From NCBI GenBank assembly GCA_035566435.1, contig DATMRF010000012.1:1-64000 (forward strand): a DNA stretch of 64,000 bases. The letters run 5' to 3'. Shown here one piece after another: positions 18,596 through 27,779 of this stretch. The notes under the pieces were generated by a model, which was given only the letters and a program-made list of their open reading frames with translations, had not been told where the DNA came from and made no database searches. This DNA is from DATMRF01 sp035566435. Its GTDB lineage: Bacteria; Verrucomicrobiota; Verrucomicrobiia; Limisphaerales; UBA8199. The position numbers were made by a program, and so were the translations under genes. Each line of letters begins with the position of its first letter. Position 1 is the first letter of the stretch.

Positions 18596-18696
18596 CCACC
18601 TGGATGCGAAGCAAAAACCAGGCCAGCGCCGTGGTGTCTGGATAGGGGAAAGGAAAGGACCGTCAATCCGCAAAACAGACGGTCGCGAGGCTTCCC

Positions 18697-19926
18697 TCAG
18701 TTGGTCTTTGACGGCGCGTTAGTGCCTGCCTGGCCGGCAGAATCGACGGGTTTGGAGGCGTCGGCGGTGGTTGCGGCAGGTTTGGGCTCTTCCTTCTTCT
18801 CAACGAGGAGCTGAAAGCGTTCCTTTAGGAGAGGGTCAACCGTCCAACTGGACACCAGGTAAACCCATTTCTCGTAAGGCTTTTCCTGCGCAAGTTTGTC
18901 TTCCAGCTTCTTCTGATTGTCTTTGAATTCTTTGTCCAGACGAGCCTTATCCTCCGGTTTTTCGTCCTTGCCCGGGGTGCGCTCCTTGGGCAGTTGGGCG
19001 GCGACCGTCAGCGCCAATGCGTAGTTGTCGTTGGTTTTTTGGCCGACCTTCAAGGCATAGGTGAAGTTGTCGAACGTATCTAGCGTCACGACGGTCGGTT
19101 TGTCTGCGGCAAATGATTCCACCGGCGAGCCGGTCGCAACATCGTTGAAACTGGGCGAACTCAACGGGTTTGACAGGCCGGAGGTTTTCGAGGAATCCAA
19201 TTGCTCGCCAGGTTTGGCGTCGCTCAGTTTCCACTCGGCCGTTTCGGTGTCACGCGTCACCTTCCACGAGTTGGTCGCGACGGGGAAAGCGACAGCGATC
19301 GAGCGCACTTTTTCGACTTTGAAGAAGTCCTTGTTGAGCCACTGGTCAGGCCGAGGCTCAATGTTCGACAGGGGTTCGGAGATCAACTCGACGCTATCAG
19401 AATCCGTGCCGACTTTGACATAGCGGCCATCCGGAAAGCCGCCGTCCCCCACATCCCCAAACGGAGACGGGCGATTGGATTTTTGGAGATGCTTCTTGCC
19501 CAGCAGCAGGGTCCGGATCGGCTTTTCGGCCTGGTCCTTGAAGTCGGCTACCAGGGCCGCGTTGGTCCCCTGCCCGGGCACGAGGGCCAGTCGCGGCAGT
19601 TGCGAAGGACCCACCTTTTCGCTCGAAACGACCTTCACGTCGCCGAGCTTGATGAGAAACTCGCTGATTTCTGAATAGTTGGCCGGATAATCGTTGCGCT
19701 CGCGAACGCGCCAGAGCTGGTCCTTTTTGACAAGGTTCACTTCGTTGGTGCCCTCCCTCAAGGCGATATGAGCGACATCATTGAACGGAAAAGTTCCCAG
19801 CAGTTTCTTGCCCAGGTCCTGGTTCCCGGTTTTGCGGAAGTCGTTCTGTTGATTGTAGATCATCAGGCCGGCCAGACCGACCACGACCAGCAGGAACAAC
19901 ATCAGAGCGAATTGTTTTCGATTCAT
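18697..19926 (-). CDS. DUF4340 protein of the Gld-type ABC module
   Basis: 409 residues from ATG 19926, whose bases overlap the GldG-like stop. One N-terminal membrane anchor (FALMLFLLVVVGLAGLMIY) is followed by a large exported domain with the DUF4340 pattern (VAHIALREG, LVKKDQLWRVRERNDYPAN, then repeated beta units), and a Lys/Glu/Pro-rich C-terminus. DUF4340 proteins stand beside GldG-like proteins and ABC genes in Verrucomicrobiota, Planctomycetes and myxobacteria. It is last in the GldA-GldF-GldG-DUF4340 operon. Cellular role unknown; in Bacteroidota the Gld proteins take part in gliding. Confidence 0.85.
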   Translation of the reverse strand: MNRKQFALMLFLLVVVGLAGLMIYNQQNDFRKTGNQDLGKKLLGTFPFNDVAHIALREGTNEVNLVKKDQLWRVRERNDYPANYSEISEFLIKLGDVKVVSSEKVGPSQLPRLALVPGQGTNAALVADFKDQAEKPIRTLLLGKKHLQKSNRPSPFGDVGDGGFPDGRYVKVGTDSDSVELISEPLSNIEPRPDQWLNKDFFKVEKVRSIAVAFPVATNSWKVTRDTETAEWKLSDAKPGEQLDSSKTSGLSNPLSSPSFNDVATGSPVESFAADKPTVVTLDTFDNFTYALKVGQKTNDNYALALTVAAQLPKERTPGKDEKPEDKARLDKEFKDNQKKLEDKLAQEKPYEKWVYLVSSWTVDPLLKERFQLLVEKKEEPKPAATTADASKPVDSAGQAGTNAPSKTN

Positions 19927-21851
19927 TTGGCGGAGGTTTTGCTGCGGTTGATGAAAGCGAGCACAACGCCCGAGGCAGTGACCGCCAGCGGGATCGCCAG
20001 AATATTGAGCCACTTCACTTTGGTCTGGAGGGAGACGACTTCCTTGCGGAGGTCCTTTTGCACCTGTTTGAGGCGTTTGCGGCTCTCGACTTCCCCCTGG
20101 CGGAGCTTGGCCAATTCAGCGGTTTGTTCCGGCGAAAGGATGAAGCGTTGGTCGCCCTTTTTCTGCTGCTGGAGTTCATTGATCTTGCGCTGGGCCTCAT
20201 TCGCGCTGTCCTCCAGGCGCTTAATTTCGCTTTGAAACTTCTCGTTGGCAACGGCCTCCAGTGCCTTGATCCGGGTGAAAGGCCGAACGACGGTCGCCCG
20301 GCTGCGGACGGCGATCAAATTGCTGTCGCCGGTCAACTGTTCGACGGCGTTTTGCGCGAAACTCAGGTTGCCGTTGGCTGGGGCATAGGCCGTGCCGAAA
20401 AGCGTTTGGATCGGCTGCAAAGCCACACGGTCAAACAGCATATCGGCGTCGCCGACCAGGATAACGGTGTTGTCCGATTTGCTTTCTTTGAGCGAATCGT
20501 CCGGTTTCTTCTCCTCGGGCTTTTTGTCCGCTTCCTTCTTATCGGCATCTTTCTTGTCCTCGTCCTTTTTATCTTCGGGTTTTCCGTTAGGGAAGGCGGT
20601 CTTGAATTTGCCGGTCAGGCGGACCGCCAGGGCGTACTCGGTGCCGGACGGTTTAAACTCCTTCATGACGTTTTCCCCAGAAAGGTTCGCCATGAAGCCA
20701 TCCACGAGCTGTGACTCTTTCGTGCTCTTCAGCAGAACGGTTTCTTTGATGCCCGCTACCGGAGTGCCGGTGAATGCACCGGCGTAGGGAAGCCAGAGGT
20801 TGTCGATTTGGCTGGTGACGATGTCGTCGGAGTTGAGGCCCTGGGAGGTGACGGACAGGACGGCCGGAGCTTCCTGGGCCTGGCCGTTGCGTCCGCCGAT
20901 TTGCATCTTGAAGTTCATGTCCGCGACCACTTTGGACGTGTCGAATGAGAGGCCCCAGGCCTTCAGGAGCTTCTCAAGGTTTGAGCCGCTGTTGGGGATG
21001 CTGCCCAGCATCTGGTTTTGCTCGCGGGCGTCCATCATCGGCAACGGGTCGAGGAAGGCGATCAGCTTGCCGCCCCGCATCACGAATTGATCGATGGCGT
21101 ACTGGGCCTTGTCCGAAATGTCTCGCGGATGAATAACGAGGAGCACTTTGATTTCGTCGTCGATTTTGTCAGTGTCCATAGGGACATCTTTAACGGTGAA
21201 ATCATTCTTCAACTCGTTAACAATGACCCACGGCTGCTGGCCCTGTTGTCCCATGCGCGCCATCATCGGGTTGGAAGGCATGCCGAATACGGGCAGCGGG
21301 CTCATGATGCCGACTACCGGCCGTTCTGGAGTCACGACGCGAGAGATCGCGCGAGACAGATCGTATTCAAGCAGGCGCTCGCGGCTCGGGTCCAGGAAAG
21401 GGATCGCCTGGGATTCATCGACCCTCGACACGGCCAGCCCCAGGTAAAACCGGTCACCGTTCCGCAACGTCTGGCCTTCGACGCCCGCCATGCGAGCCGA
21501 ATCTTCGGCGTCAGAGTCGGGCTCGGGATTATACTTTTCGAGCACGAGCTTGCCTTTGGATGCCTGCTTATACTCATCCAGCAGGTCCTCGACGCGGCGG
21601 GCATAGTTGCGGAGATAGACCGTTTCCGGGGCCGTCTCGCCCTGTGAACAGTAGAACTTGACGGTGACTGGCGCATCCAATTTGGCCAGGATCGCTCTAG
21701 TCCCGGCAGAGAGGCTGTAGGCCTTTTCCTGGGTCAAATCGACGCGCTGCTTTGCCGCCCCGGCGATGACGTTGAAGGCAATCAGAATCAGCGCCATCGC
21801 GCCGACGCCGGCGGCGGAATAGAGGATGGTCTCCAGTGTTTTTTTCTTCAT
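19923..21851 (-). CDS. GldG-like ABC-associated protein
   Basis: 642 residues; start set at ATG 21851 in front of MKKKTLETILYSAAGVGAMA (a first membrane segment). The exported domain begins RVDLTQEKAYSLSAGTRAIL, typical of the GldG/ABC_transp_aux family, and contains VVGIMSPLPVF and VLLVIHPRDISDKAQYAIDQF, which resemble a degenerate hydrolase-like fold. A Lys/Asp/Glu-rich low-complexity stretch (about residues 425-455) and a coiled coil (about 555-610) precede the C-terminal membrane segment (WLNILAIPLAVTASGVVLAF). With the ABC pair upstream it should form one envelope complex. Confidence 0.88.
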   Translation of the reverse strand: MKKKTLETILYSAAGVGAMALILIAFNVIAGAAKQRVDLTQEKAYSLSAGTRAILAKLDAPVTVKFYCSQGETAPETVYLRNYARRVEDLLDEYKQASKGKLVLEKYNPEPDSDAEDSARMAGVEGQTLRNGDRFYLGLAVSRVDESQAIPFLDPSRERLLEYDLSRAISRVVTPERPVVGIMSPLPVFGMPSNPMMARMGQQGQQPWVIVNELKNDFTVKDVPMDTDKIDDEIKVLLVIHPRDISDKAQYAIDQFVMRGGKLIAFLDPLPMMDAREQNQMLGSIPNSGSNLEKLLKAWGLSFDTSKVVADMNFKMQIGGRNGQAQEAPAVLSVTSQGLNSDDIVTSQIDNLWLPYAGAFTGTPVAGIKETVLLKSTKESQLVDGFMANLSGENVMKEFKPSGTEYALAVRLTGKFKTAFPNGKPEDKKDEDKKDADKKEADKKPEEKKPDDSLKESKSDNTVILVGDADMLFDRVALQPIQTLFGTAYAPANGNLSFAQNAVEQLTGDSNLIAVRSRATVVRPFTRIKALEAVANEKFQSEIKRLEDSANEAQRKINELQQQKKGDQRFILSPEQTAELAKLRQGEVESRKRLKQVQKDLRKEVVSLQTKVKWLNILAIPLAVTASGVVLAFINRSKTSAK

Positions 21852-21867
21852 CGGTAGTCCTTTCAAA

Positions 21868-22620
21868 TCACCCCGCACGGTGGCCGCGCAAAATCACGCT
21901 CGTCGAAAACAAGGAAAATACGATCACGGACAGGAAGAAGAGCACGTCGCGCGAATCGAGAATGCCCTTTTGGAAGCCCTCAAAATGCGTGATCACGCTG
22001 AAGGAAGTGACCGCATCCACCAGCCATTGCCACGAGTGCCCCAGACCTTCCATCAAGCGAATGATCGGGGGGAAGCCCGCCAAAATAAGAAAGAGACACA
22101 GCACTACAGACACGATAAAGCTCACCACCTGATTGCGGGTCATCGCCGAGGTGATGCAGCTCACGGCAAGGTAAGCACCCGCCATCAGCCAGCTGCCGAT
22201 ATAACCGCAAAGGATGATGCCATTATCCGGGCTGCCGAGATAGTTCACCGTGAGCCAGATGGGGAACGTGAGCAGCAGCGCCAAGCCAAGAAACAGCCAG
22301 GAAGCCAGGAATTTGCCAACGATGGCCTGCCATGTGGTGATTGGCATGGTCAGGAGCAATTCGATCGTCCCGACCCGCCGTTCCTCCGCCCACAGTCGCA
22401 TACCAGCCGCCGGTACCAGGAAGAGATAAAACCAGGGGTGCCAGAGAAAGAAGCTGCTCGACAAAGAAGCTTCGCCACGCTCGAAAAAGCCGCCCACCAT
22501 GAAGGTGAAAAAACCACAGAGCAGCAGGAAGATTACGATAAAAACGTAAGCGAGCGGGGACGAAAAGTACGCGCCCAGTTCGCGTTTGGTAATGGTTTTG
22601 ATGTTAGCCCAGGCGTTCAT
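21868..22620 (-). CDS. ABC transporter permease, GldF/NosY type
   Basis: 250 residues with six hydrophobic segments. The N-terminus WANIKTITKRELGAYFSSPLAYVFI and the cytoplasmic loop AEERRVGTIELLLTMPITTW (the coupling-helix region of ABC-2 permeases) identify the family. It sits between the ATPase gene (45-base gap) and the GldG-like gene (16-base gap), so the order ATPase-permease-GldG is kept. The substrate is unknown. Confidence 0.88.
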   Translation of the reverse strand: MNAWANIKTITKRELGAYFSSPLAYVFIVIFLLLCGFFTFMVGGFFERGEASLSSSFFLWHPWFYLFLVPAAGMRLWAEERRVGTIELLLTMPITTWQAIVGKFLASWLFLGLALLLTFPIWLTVNYLGSPDNGIILCGYIGSWLMAGAYLAVSCITSAMTRNQVVSFIVSVVLCLFLILAGFPPIIRLMEGLGHSWQWLVDAVTSFSVITHFEGFQKGILDSRDVLFFLSVIVFSLFSTSVILRGHRAG

Positions 22621-22665
22621 GAGGGGAATTGAGTGATGGGGAGAAGGAGTAATGGGGTCATTTAA

Positions 22666-23625
22666 CTACTTGGCAGGCGCCTTATCCGCCGTATCCGGCA
22701 TCGTAATGCTGCGAAAGACTTCATCGAGGCGGCCCTCTTCAGTGTGCAATTCCTCAATCCGCCAGCCCTGGGCGGCGTCGGCGATGCTGCTGGCCAGGAG
22801 ACCGTTTACCTCCGACCGCGGGAATATGCGCGCGGTGACCCCGGCCGCTTCTTCCCTTAGAATGGCGGCGCGTTTGACCGTAGGCAACTGGCCCAGCTTC
22901 TGGCTGAGCGCGGCGCCAGTGATCCCGGTGACACGCAAGGTGACCGCGCCGGCCCATTCGGATTTTTGCCGCAATTGTTGCGGAGTGCCATTCGCGACGA
23001 TCTTGCCGCGGTCGATAATGATTGCCCGCGAGCACACGGCATCGACTTCTTCGAGAATATGGGTCGAAAAGATAATCGCCTTTTTCTCGCCCATGCGGCG
23101 GATTAATTGGCGAACCTCATGTTTTTGGTTCGGGTCCAGGCCGTCAGTCGGCTCATCGAGCACAAGCACGTCCGGGTCGTGAATGATCGATTGGGCAAAG
23201 CAGGTGCGGTGGCGGTAGCCTTTGGAGAGCGTCTCAATGCTCTGATGCAGGACAGCTTCGAGAAAGCACATCTCGACCACCCGTTCGATGGCTTTCTTTT
23301 TGCCGGCGCCCCGCAACCCGCGGATTTCAGCCGCGAAGTTCAAGAAGCCCAGGACAGTCATGTCGGTGTAAGCGGGCGCGTTTTCGGGGAGGTAGCCGAT
23401 CAGCCGGCGCGCCTGGATGGGGTGTTGCACAATATCGAAGCCGCCCACCGTGACCGTGCCGGCGGACGGGGGAATAAAGCCGGTGATCATGCGCATGGTC
23501 GTGGACTTGCCGGCGCCGTTGGGCCCGAGGAAGCCCAGGACCTCGCCGCGCTCGATCGCGAAGGAAATGTCATCAACGGCGTGCTTGGCGCCGAAGAATT
23601 TTGCCAAATTCTGAACCTTTATCAT
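22666..23625 (-). CDS. ABC transporter ATP-binding protein, GldA type
   Basis: 319 residues from ATG 23625 (MIKVQNLAKFFG); four codons upstream are also open. Walker A GPNGAGKSTT, a signature LSKGY in place of LSGGQ, Walker B VLVLDEPTDGLDP, and the H-loop ATH in IIFSTHILEEVD. The LSKGY signature and the C-terminal extra domain (about 215-319) are typical of the GldA/NatA-like class. First gene of the four-gene module; the divergent spacer to 23776 carries the promoter region. Confidence 0.9.
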   Translation of the reverse strand: MIKVQNLAKFFGAKHAVDDISFAIERGEVLGFLGPNGAGKSTTMRMITGFIPPSAGTVTVGGFDIVQHPIQARRLIGYLPENAPAYTDMTVLGFLNFAAEIRGLRGAGKKKAIERVVEMCFLEAVLHQSIETLSKGYRHRTCFAQSIIHDPDVLVLDEPTDGLDPNQKHEVRQLIRRMGEKKAIIFSTHILEEVDAVCSRAIIIDRGKIVANGTPQQLRQKSEWAGAVTLRVTGITGAALSQKLGQLPTVKRAAILREEAAGVTARIFPRSEVNGLLASSIADAAQGWRIEELHTEEGRLDEVFRSITMPDTADKAPAK

Positions 23626-23666
23626 AATGTGTTGCACCGTTTCTGGAAGAAACGAAGGGTCGAGAT

Positions 23667-23696
23667 AACCAGTTTCGGCTCACTTGTAAACTGGTT
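23667..23696. promoter_or_regulatory. inverted repeat in divergent promoter region
   Basis: Arms AACCAGTTT (23667-23675) and AAACTGGTT (23688-23696), perfect 9 bp, with a 12-base loop, followed on the plus strand by a short T-run. It lies 41 bp upstream of the GldA-like start and 80 bp upstream of the lipoprotein start, so it could be an operator for either gene. A terminator is less likely, as no plus-strand transcript precedes it. Confidence 0.35.
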
Positions 23697-23775
23697 TTTC
23701 AAGCCGTTGTGTTTGTCACCGCATCATCTTAGGCTCTGCTAAGCGGTTCCGACGGTTTTGGATTATTTTAGGCAA

Positions 23776-24309
23776 ATGATGTTCAAACTATTTTGGAACG
23801 GTGGCGAAGCCGCGCGGCATTCGAGCAAGGGTTGGCTCCCCTGGCTCGCCTCACCTTTATTGGCGCTGCTGGTTCTATTCCTCCCAATCACAACAGGTTG
23901 CCGAACAGCTTTTTCGCCGCTGCCACCGCTCAATTTGAAAGACCCCGGCTGGACGGTGCACGAAGGCCAGGCGGTTTGGAGCATGGAACATGGAAAGGGC
24001 GAAATCGCGGGAGAGGTGCTGGTTGCTAGTGGGGGAGATGCCAGCACGTTCGTCCAATTCACCAAAACACCGTTTCCATTCGTGATCGCGCGTTCGACCG
24101 CGAGCCGCTGGGAAGTCCAATTCCCGGCTCAAAACAGGCACTACTCAGGACGCGGCCAGCCGCCCAAGAGGCTGATCTGGCTGTATCTGCCGCGGGTGCT
24201 CGCCGGCAAACCGCCGCCTAGGAACTGGGCTTGGCATGACAAGGACGGGATCTGGCGTCTCGAGAACCTCGCCTCCGGTGAACGCCTGGAGGGTTATTTC
24301 ACCAGATGA
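23776..24309 (+). CDS. lipoprotein of polyene-type locus
   Basis: 177 residues from ATG 23776 (23779 is an alternative). A basic N-terminus and a hydrophobic core (LALLVLFLPITTGC) end at a lipobox Cys. The mature protein is a small beta-rich domain with many Trp (WTVHEGQAVWSME, WLYLPRVLAG, WHDKDGIWRLENL). The last bases overlap the next ATG (ATGA). A small lipoprotein just before the MMPL exporter is normal in aryl-polyene loci, where DUF3261 proteins occupy this slot; whether this one belongs to that family is not certain. Confidence 0.7.
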   Translation: MMFKLFWNGGEAARHSSKGWLPWLASPLLALLVLFLPITTGCRTAFSPLPPLNLKDPGWTVHEGQAVWSMEHGKGEIAGEVLVASGGDASTFVQFTKTPFPFVIARSTASRWEVQFPAQNRHYSGRGQPPKRLIWLYLPRVLAGKPPPRNWAWHDKDGIWRLENLASGERLEGYFTR

Positions 24310-27300
24310 AAAGCCCGGGACAGGTGCCAAGCGAGTTGCCGCAGCCAAGCCTGAAACACCCCGGCCGGTGGCTTTGGTTTTTCTTGCTCATCCCGGTTGT
24401 GTTTGGCTTGGCCCGGCTGCGCTTCGACGCTGAGGTTTTTGACCTGCTACCGGGAAACTTGCCAGCGGTCCAGGGATTGAAACTATATCAGGAACATTTC
24501 GCGAACGCGCGAGAGCTGCTCATTACCCTCCAGGCAGCAGACCCTGAACAGGCCGAAACCGCGGCCCGTGACATCGCCAGCCATCTGCGTTCGCAGACCG
24601 ACCTGGTCGCTGCGGTCACCTGGGAACCCCCCTGGCTGGAGCATCCCGGCCAGGCGGCCGAGTTAATCGCCTATCTCTGGTTTAATCAACCGCCGGAGCT
24701 CTTTCGTGAGCTGGCCAAACGGCTCGCTCCGAATACGCTCGCCCAAACACTCACGGCCGCGCGGGAAGAGCTGGCCACGACGCTTTCGCCCCAGGAAATG
24801 GCCCGGCTGAGCTACGACCCTTTCGGGCTGACGCGCCTTCCCGAAAGCACTGCCGGCGCCGCGCCCGCGTTCGGCGAGGGACAGGAAATGTTCAGCTCGA
24901 GAAACGGCAAGTTTCGGATTCTGTTCGTGAAAGCTGCGGGCGAGTTGCGAACGTACCGGCAATGCCAGGAATGGCTCGCTGCCATCCGGGAAACGACGAC
25001 CCGCGTCGTGCCTAAAGGCCAGGGGATTTCACTCGGTTACACCGGACGGCCCGCCTTTGTCGCCGAGATCGCGGGCGGCATGGAGCACGACATCGCCACC
25101 TCGGTCGGCGGCACGGCCGTCATCATCGCCTGTTTATTCTGGCTGGCGCACCGCCGGCTCAAACCGATGCTCTGGCTGCTGACGCTGCTGGCCTTGGTTT
25201 TAACCAGCACGCTGGCGTTAGGAGGCTTGATTTTCGGTACGATTAATGTCGTCAGCATGGGCTTCGCCGCCATCCTGCTGGGGTTAGCCGTGGATTACGC
25301 GGTGGTCCATTACCAGGAAGCACTGGCGCATCCCAACTTGTCGATTCCCCAAATCCGGCATGCGATCGCACCCAGCATCTTTTGGGCGGCGGTCACCACC
25401 ATCAGCGCTTTCCTGGTTTTGAATTTCGGCGGCCTTCCGGGGCTGGGTCAGTTGGGGACGCTCGTCGGCCTGGGAGTAGCGCTCGCCGCGACTATCATGA
25501 TCTTCGAGTTTCTGCCGCCGCTCTTTCCCGGCCGAAACCATCCCACATCCCCTGCCCTTGAGTCCGCAGGCGCGGCGACCGCAACGGCGGCGCGCCCCCC
25601 GGTCAATCGGCTCGCGCGGGCCTTGGTTCTTGGCATCACGGCTGGAGTAATGCTTGCTGTGCTTCTCATCCTGGCGTTCGGTCCGCCCGGTGTTGACACC
25701 ACTGCCAACGCATTGCGCCCTCGCGGCAGCCCGGCTTACACGGCCGTGGACGAAATCCGAACCAACCTTAATCAGGGCCGGGAACCGCTCTGGCTCATCA
25801 TCGACGGCGAGACCGTCCCGCAGGTGGAGGAGAGTCTGACGAAGGTTCAGTCGGGACTCTCCAGCCCGGAAATCGAGCCATTCATCGCGGGTTTCAACTT
25901 GCCGGCGGCTCTTTGGCCGCGACCGGCCGCACAGGCACAGAACCGGTTGACCGCCCGGGCGTTGGCCGCTGAACGGGAAGCCCTCCGGCAGGTGGCGCGC
26001 AACAATGGCTTCGCCGAAAGCGCCCTCGCTCTCACTGAAGAGGTCTTAAACACCTGGGAAATCGCGGCGGCAACAACGGACACCTTTTGGCCGACCAACC
26101 CGATGAGCCGCTGGATTTTCGAGAAGTTCGCCACCCGCACTCCAACCAACTATTTCGTGCTCGGTCTGGTTAACCTGAAGCAGGACGTGAGCACCAAGGC
26201 GCCCGCGCTTGCGGAACTCGAGGCCGCGCTGCCCAAACAGCATGTCCTGTTATGCGGCTGGGAATTGCTTGGGACCTCCATTTTTTCCACCGTCAAAGAC
26301 AACCTCTGGAAGGTCGTTGTGCCGATGCTTGTGCTCGTGTTGCTCTCGCTTTATCTGGCGTTCCGGGGCCCGCCCGAGATCCTGCTCAGTATCGCGGCGT
26401 TGTTCTTAAGCGCAGCGGTTCTGCTCTCGGTGATGCGCTTGGCGAACTGGTCCTGGAACCTGCTGAATCTAATGGCGCTGCCGCTCGTGTTGGGAACCGG
26501 GGTCGATTACAGCATTTTCATGCAACTGGCGTTGCGCCGGCATCATGGCGATCTGCGCCTGGCGCACCAGTCTGTAGGCCGGGCGCTGCTGCTCTGCGGC
26601 GGCACCGCGATCGCCGGGTTTGGCTCGTTGGCCTGGTCGAGCAACGCCGGAATGGCGAGCCTGGGCCAAGTGTGCGCTATCGGAGTCGCCAGCAACATGC
26701 TGATCGCCATCTTCCTGCTCCCGGTGTGGTGGGACATCGTGAGACGTCGGAAGGCGAGGGGCGAGGGGCGAGGAGCAAAAAACGACGAACGACCGGGCCT
26801 GGCCGCCGGGCAGGACGAACGCCCCTCGACACCATCGTCCCTCTACCGCGCCGACGTCTGGCGCCTGGGCTTGCGGATTGTGAGAATATTCCCGCGAGGG
26901 GTTTGTGTGAGGCTTGGCGGGCTGGTTGCGGGCATCTATTCGTTGGCCGCCCGACACCGGCGCGAGGTGGTTGTAGAAAATCTCCTGCCTGCCCTCAACG
27001 GCGACCGGGTGGCCGCGCTGAAGCACGCCCGGGCAGTGTTCCGGCAATTTGCGCTGAAGGTGATTGATCTGTGGCGTTACGAAGCCGGGCTACCGCTTGA
27101 CGACCTGTTCGGCGGCACCAGTGGGTGGGAACATTTCGAGCATGCGCAGGCGCAGAACCGAGGCATCCTGTTGGTGACGCCGCATCTGGGAAATTGGGAA
27201 TTCGGCGGTCCGGCGCTCAGCCGCCGCGGCGTAAAGCTCCAGGTCATCACCCTGGCCGAGCCAGGCGAAGATTTTACCGAGCTGCGCCAAGCCTCGCGGG

Positions 27301-27779
27301 CGCGTTGGCACATCGAAACGCTCGTAATCCGGGACGACCCTTTCGCCTTTTTGGAGATCATCCGCCGGTTGGAGGGAGGGGCCACCGTGGCGCTGCTCAT
27401 CGATCGTCCCCCAGCGCCCACCGCGGTGACCGTGCAGCTTTTTGGCCGGCCGTTCGCTGCTTCGGTGGCAGCGGCGGAACTGGCGCGCGCCTCGGGTTGC
27501 GTCGTCCTGCCGGTGTATATGCCACGCGCGAGCAACTCCTATGAAGCGCACATCCTGCCCGCCGTCCCGTACAACCGCGCCGCCCTTCGCGACCGTGCCG
27601 CCCGGCAGCAATTCACGCAGGAGCTCGTTCGCACTTTCGAGCCGGTCATCCGGCGCTATCTCGACCAGTGGTATCATTTCGTGCCGGTTTGGCCGCAGGA
27701 ACGACGGCAGAGAACGCCATGCGTGGAACCCGGCCTGGTCGAAGTACGAAATCCGGAATCCGAGGCGACTCCATTATGA
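24306..27779 (+). CDS. MMPL/RND-type exporter fused to LpxL-like acyltransferase
   Basis: 1157 residues, two proteins in one. Residues 1 to about 815 are an MMPL exporter: first membrane helix (about 22-38), a periplasmic loop, five helices (about 265-400; GLAVDYAVVHYQ is the helix-4 proton-relay region), a second loop, and a second helix set (about 675-810; GTGVDYSIFMQLALRRH). A charged linker follows (about 815-860). Residues about 870-1157 match the LpxL/HtrB lauroyltransferase fold: HLGNWE supplies the HX4E catalytic pair (His960, Glu965), with LIDRPP and the QWYHFVPVW tail. Overlaps its neighbours on both sides by 4 bases. It probably acylates a polyene or lipid and exports it. Confidence 0.9.
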   Translation: MKSPGQVPSELPQPSLKHPGRWLWFFLLIPVVFGLARLRFDAEVFDLLPGNLPAVQGLKLYQEHFANARELLITLQAADPEQAETAARDIASHLRSQTDLVAAVTWEPPWLEHPGQAAELIAYLWFNQPPELFRELAKRLAPNTLAQTLTAAREELATTLSPQEMARLSYDPFGLTRLPESTAGAAPAFGEGQEMFSSRNGKFRILFVKAAGELRTYRQCQEWLAAIRETTTRVVPKGQGISLGYTGRPAFVAEIAGGMEHDIATSVGGTAVIIACLFWLAHRRLKPMLWLLTLLALVLTSTLALGGLIFGTINVVSMGFAAILLGLAVDYAVVHYQEALAHPNLSIPQIRHAIAPSIFWAAVTTISAFLVLNFGGLPGLGQLGTLVGLGVALAATIMIFEFLPPLFPGRNHPTSPALESAGAATATAARPPVNRLARALVLGITAGVMLAVLLILAFGPPGVDTTANALRPRGSPAYTAVDEIRTNLNQGREPLWLIIDGETVPQVEESLTKVQSGLSSPEIEPFIAGFNLPAALWPRPAAQAQNRLTARALAAEREALRQVARNNGFAESALALTEEVLNTWEIAAATTDTFWPTNPMSRWIFEKFATRTPTNYFVLGLVNLKQDVSTKAPALAELEAALPKQHVLLCGWELLGTSIFSTVKDNLWKVVVPMLVLVLLSLYLAFRGPPEILLSIAALFLSAAVLLSVMRLANWSWNLLNLMALPLVLGTGVDYSIFMQLALRRHHGDLRLAHQSVGRALLLCGGTAIAGFGSLAWSSNAGMASLGQVCAIGVASNMLIAIFLLPVWWDIVRRRKARGEGRGAKNDERPGLAAGQDERPSTPSSLYRADVWRLGLRIVRIFPRGVCVRLGGLVAGIYSLAARHRREVVVENLLPALNGDRVAALKHARAVFRQFALKVIDLWRYEAGLPLDDLFGGTSGWEHFEHAQAQNRGILLVTPHLGNWEFGGPALSRRGVKLQVITLAEPGEDFTELRQASRARWHIETLVIRDDPFAFLEIIRRLEGGATVALLIDRPPAPTAVTVQLFGRPFAASVAAAELARASGCVVLPVYMPRASNSYEAHILPAVPYNRAALRDRAARQQFTQELVRTFEPVIRRYLDQWYHFVPVWPQERRQRTPCVEPGLVEVRNPESEATPL

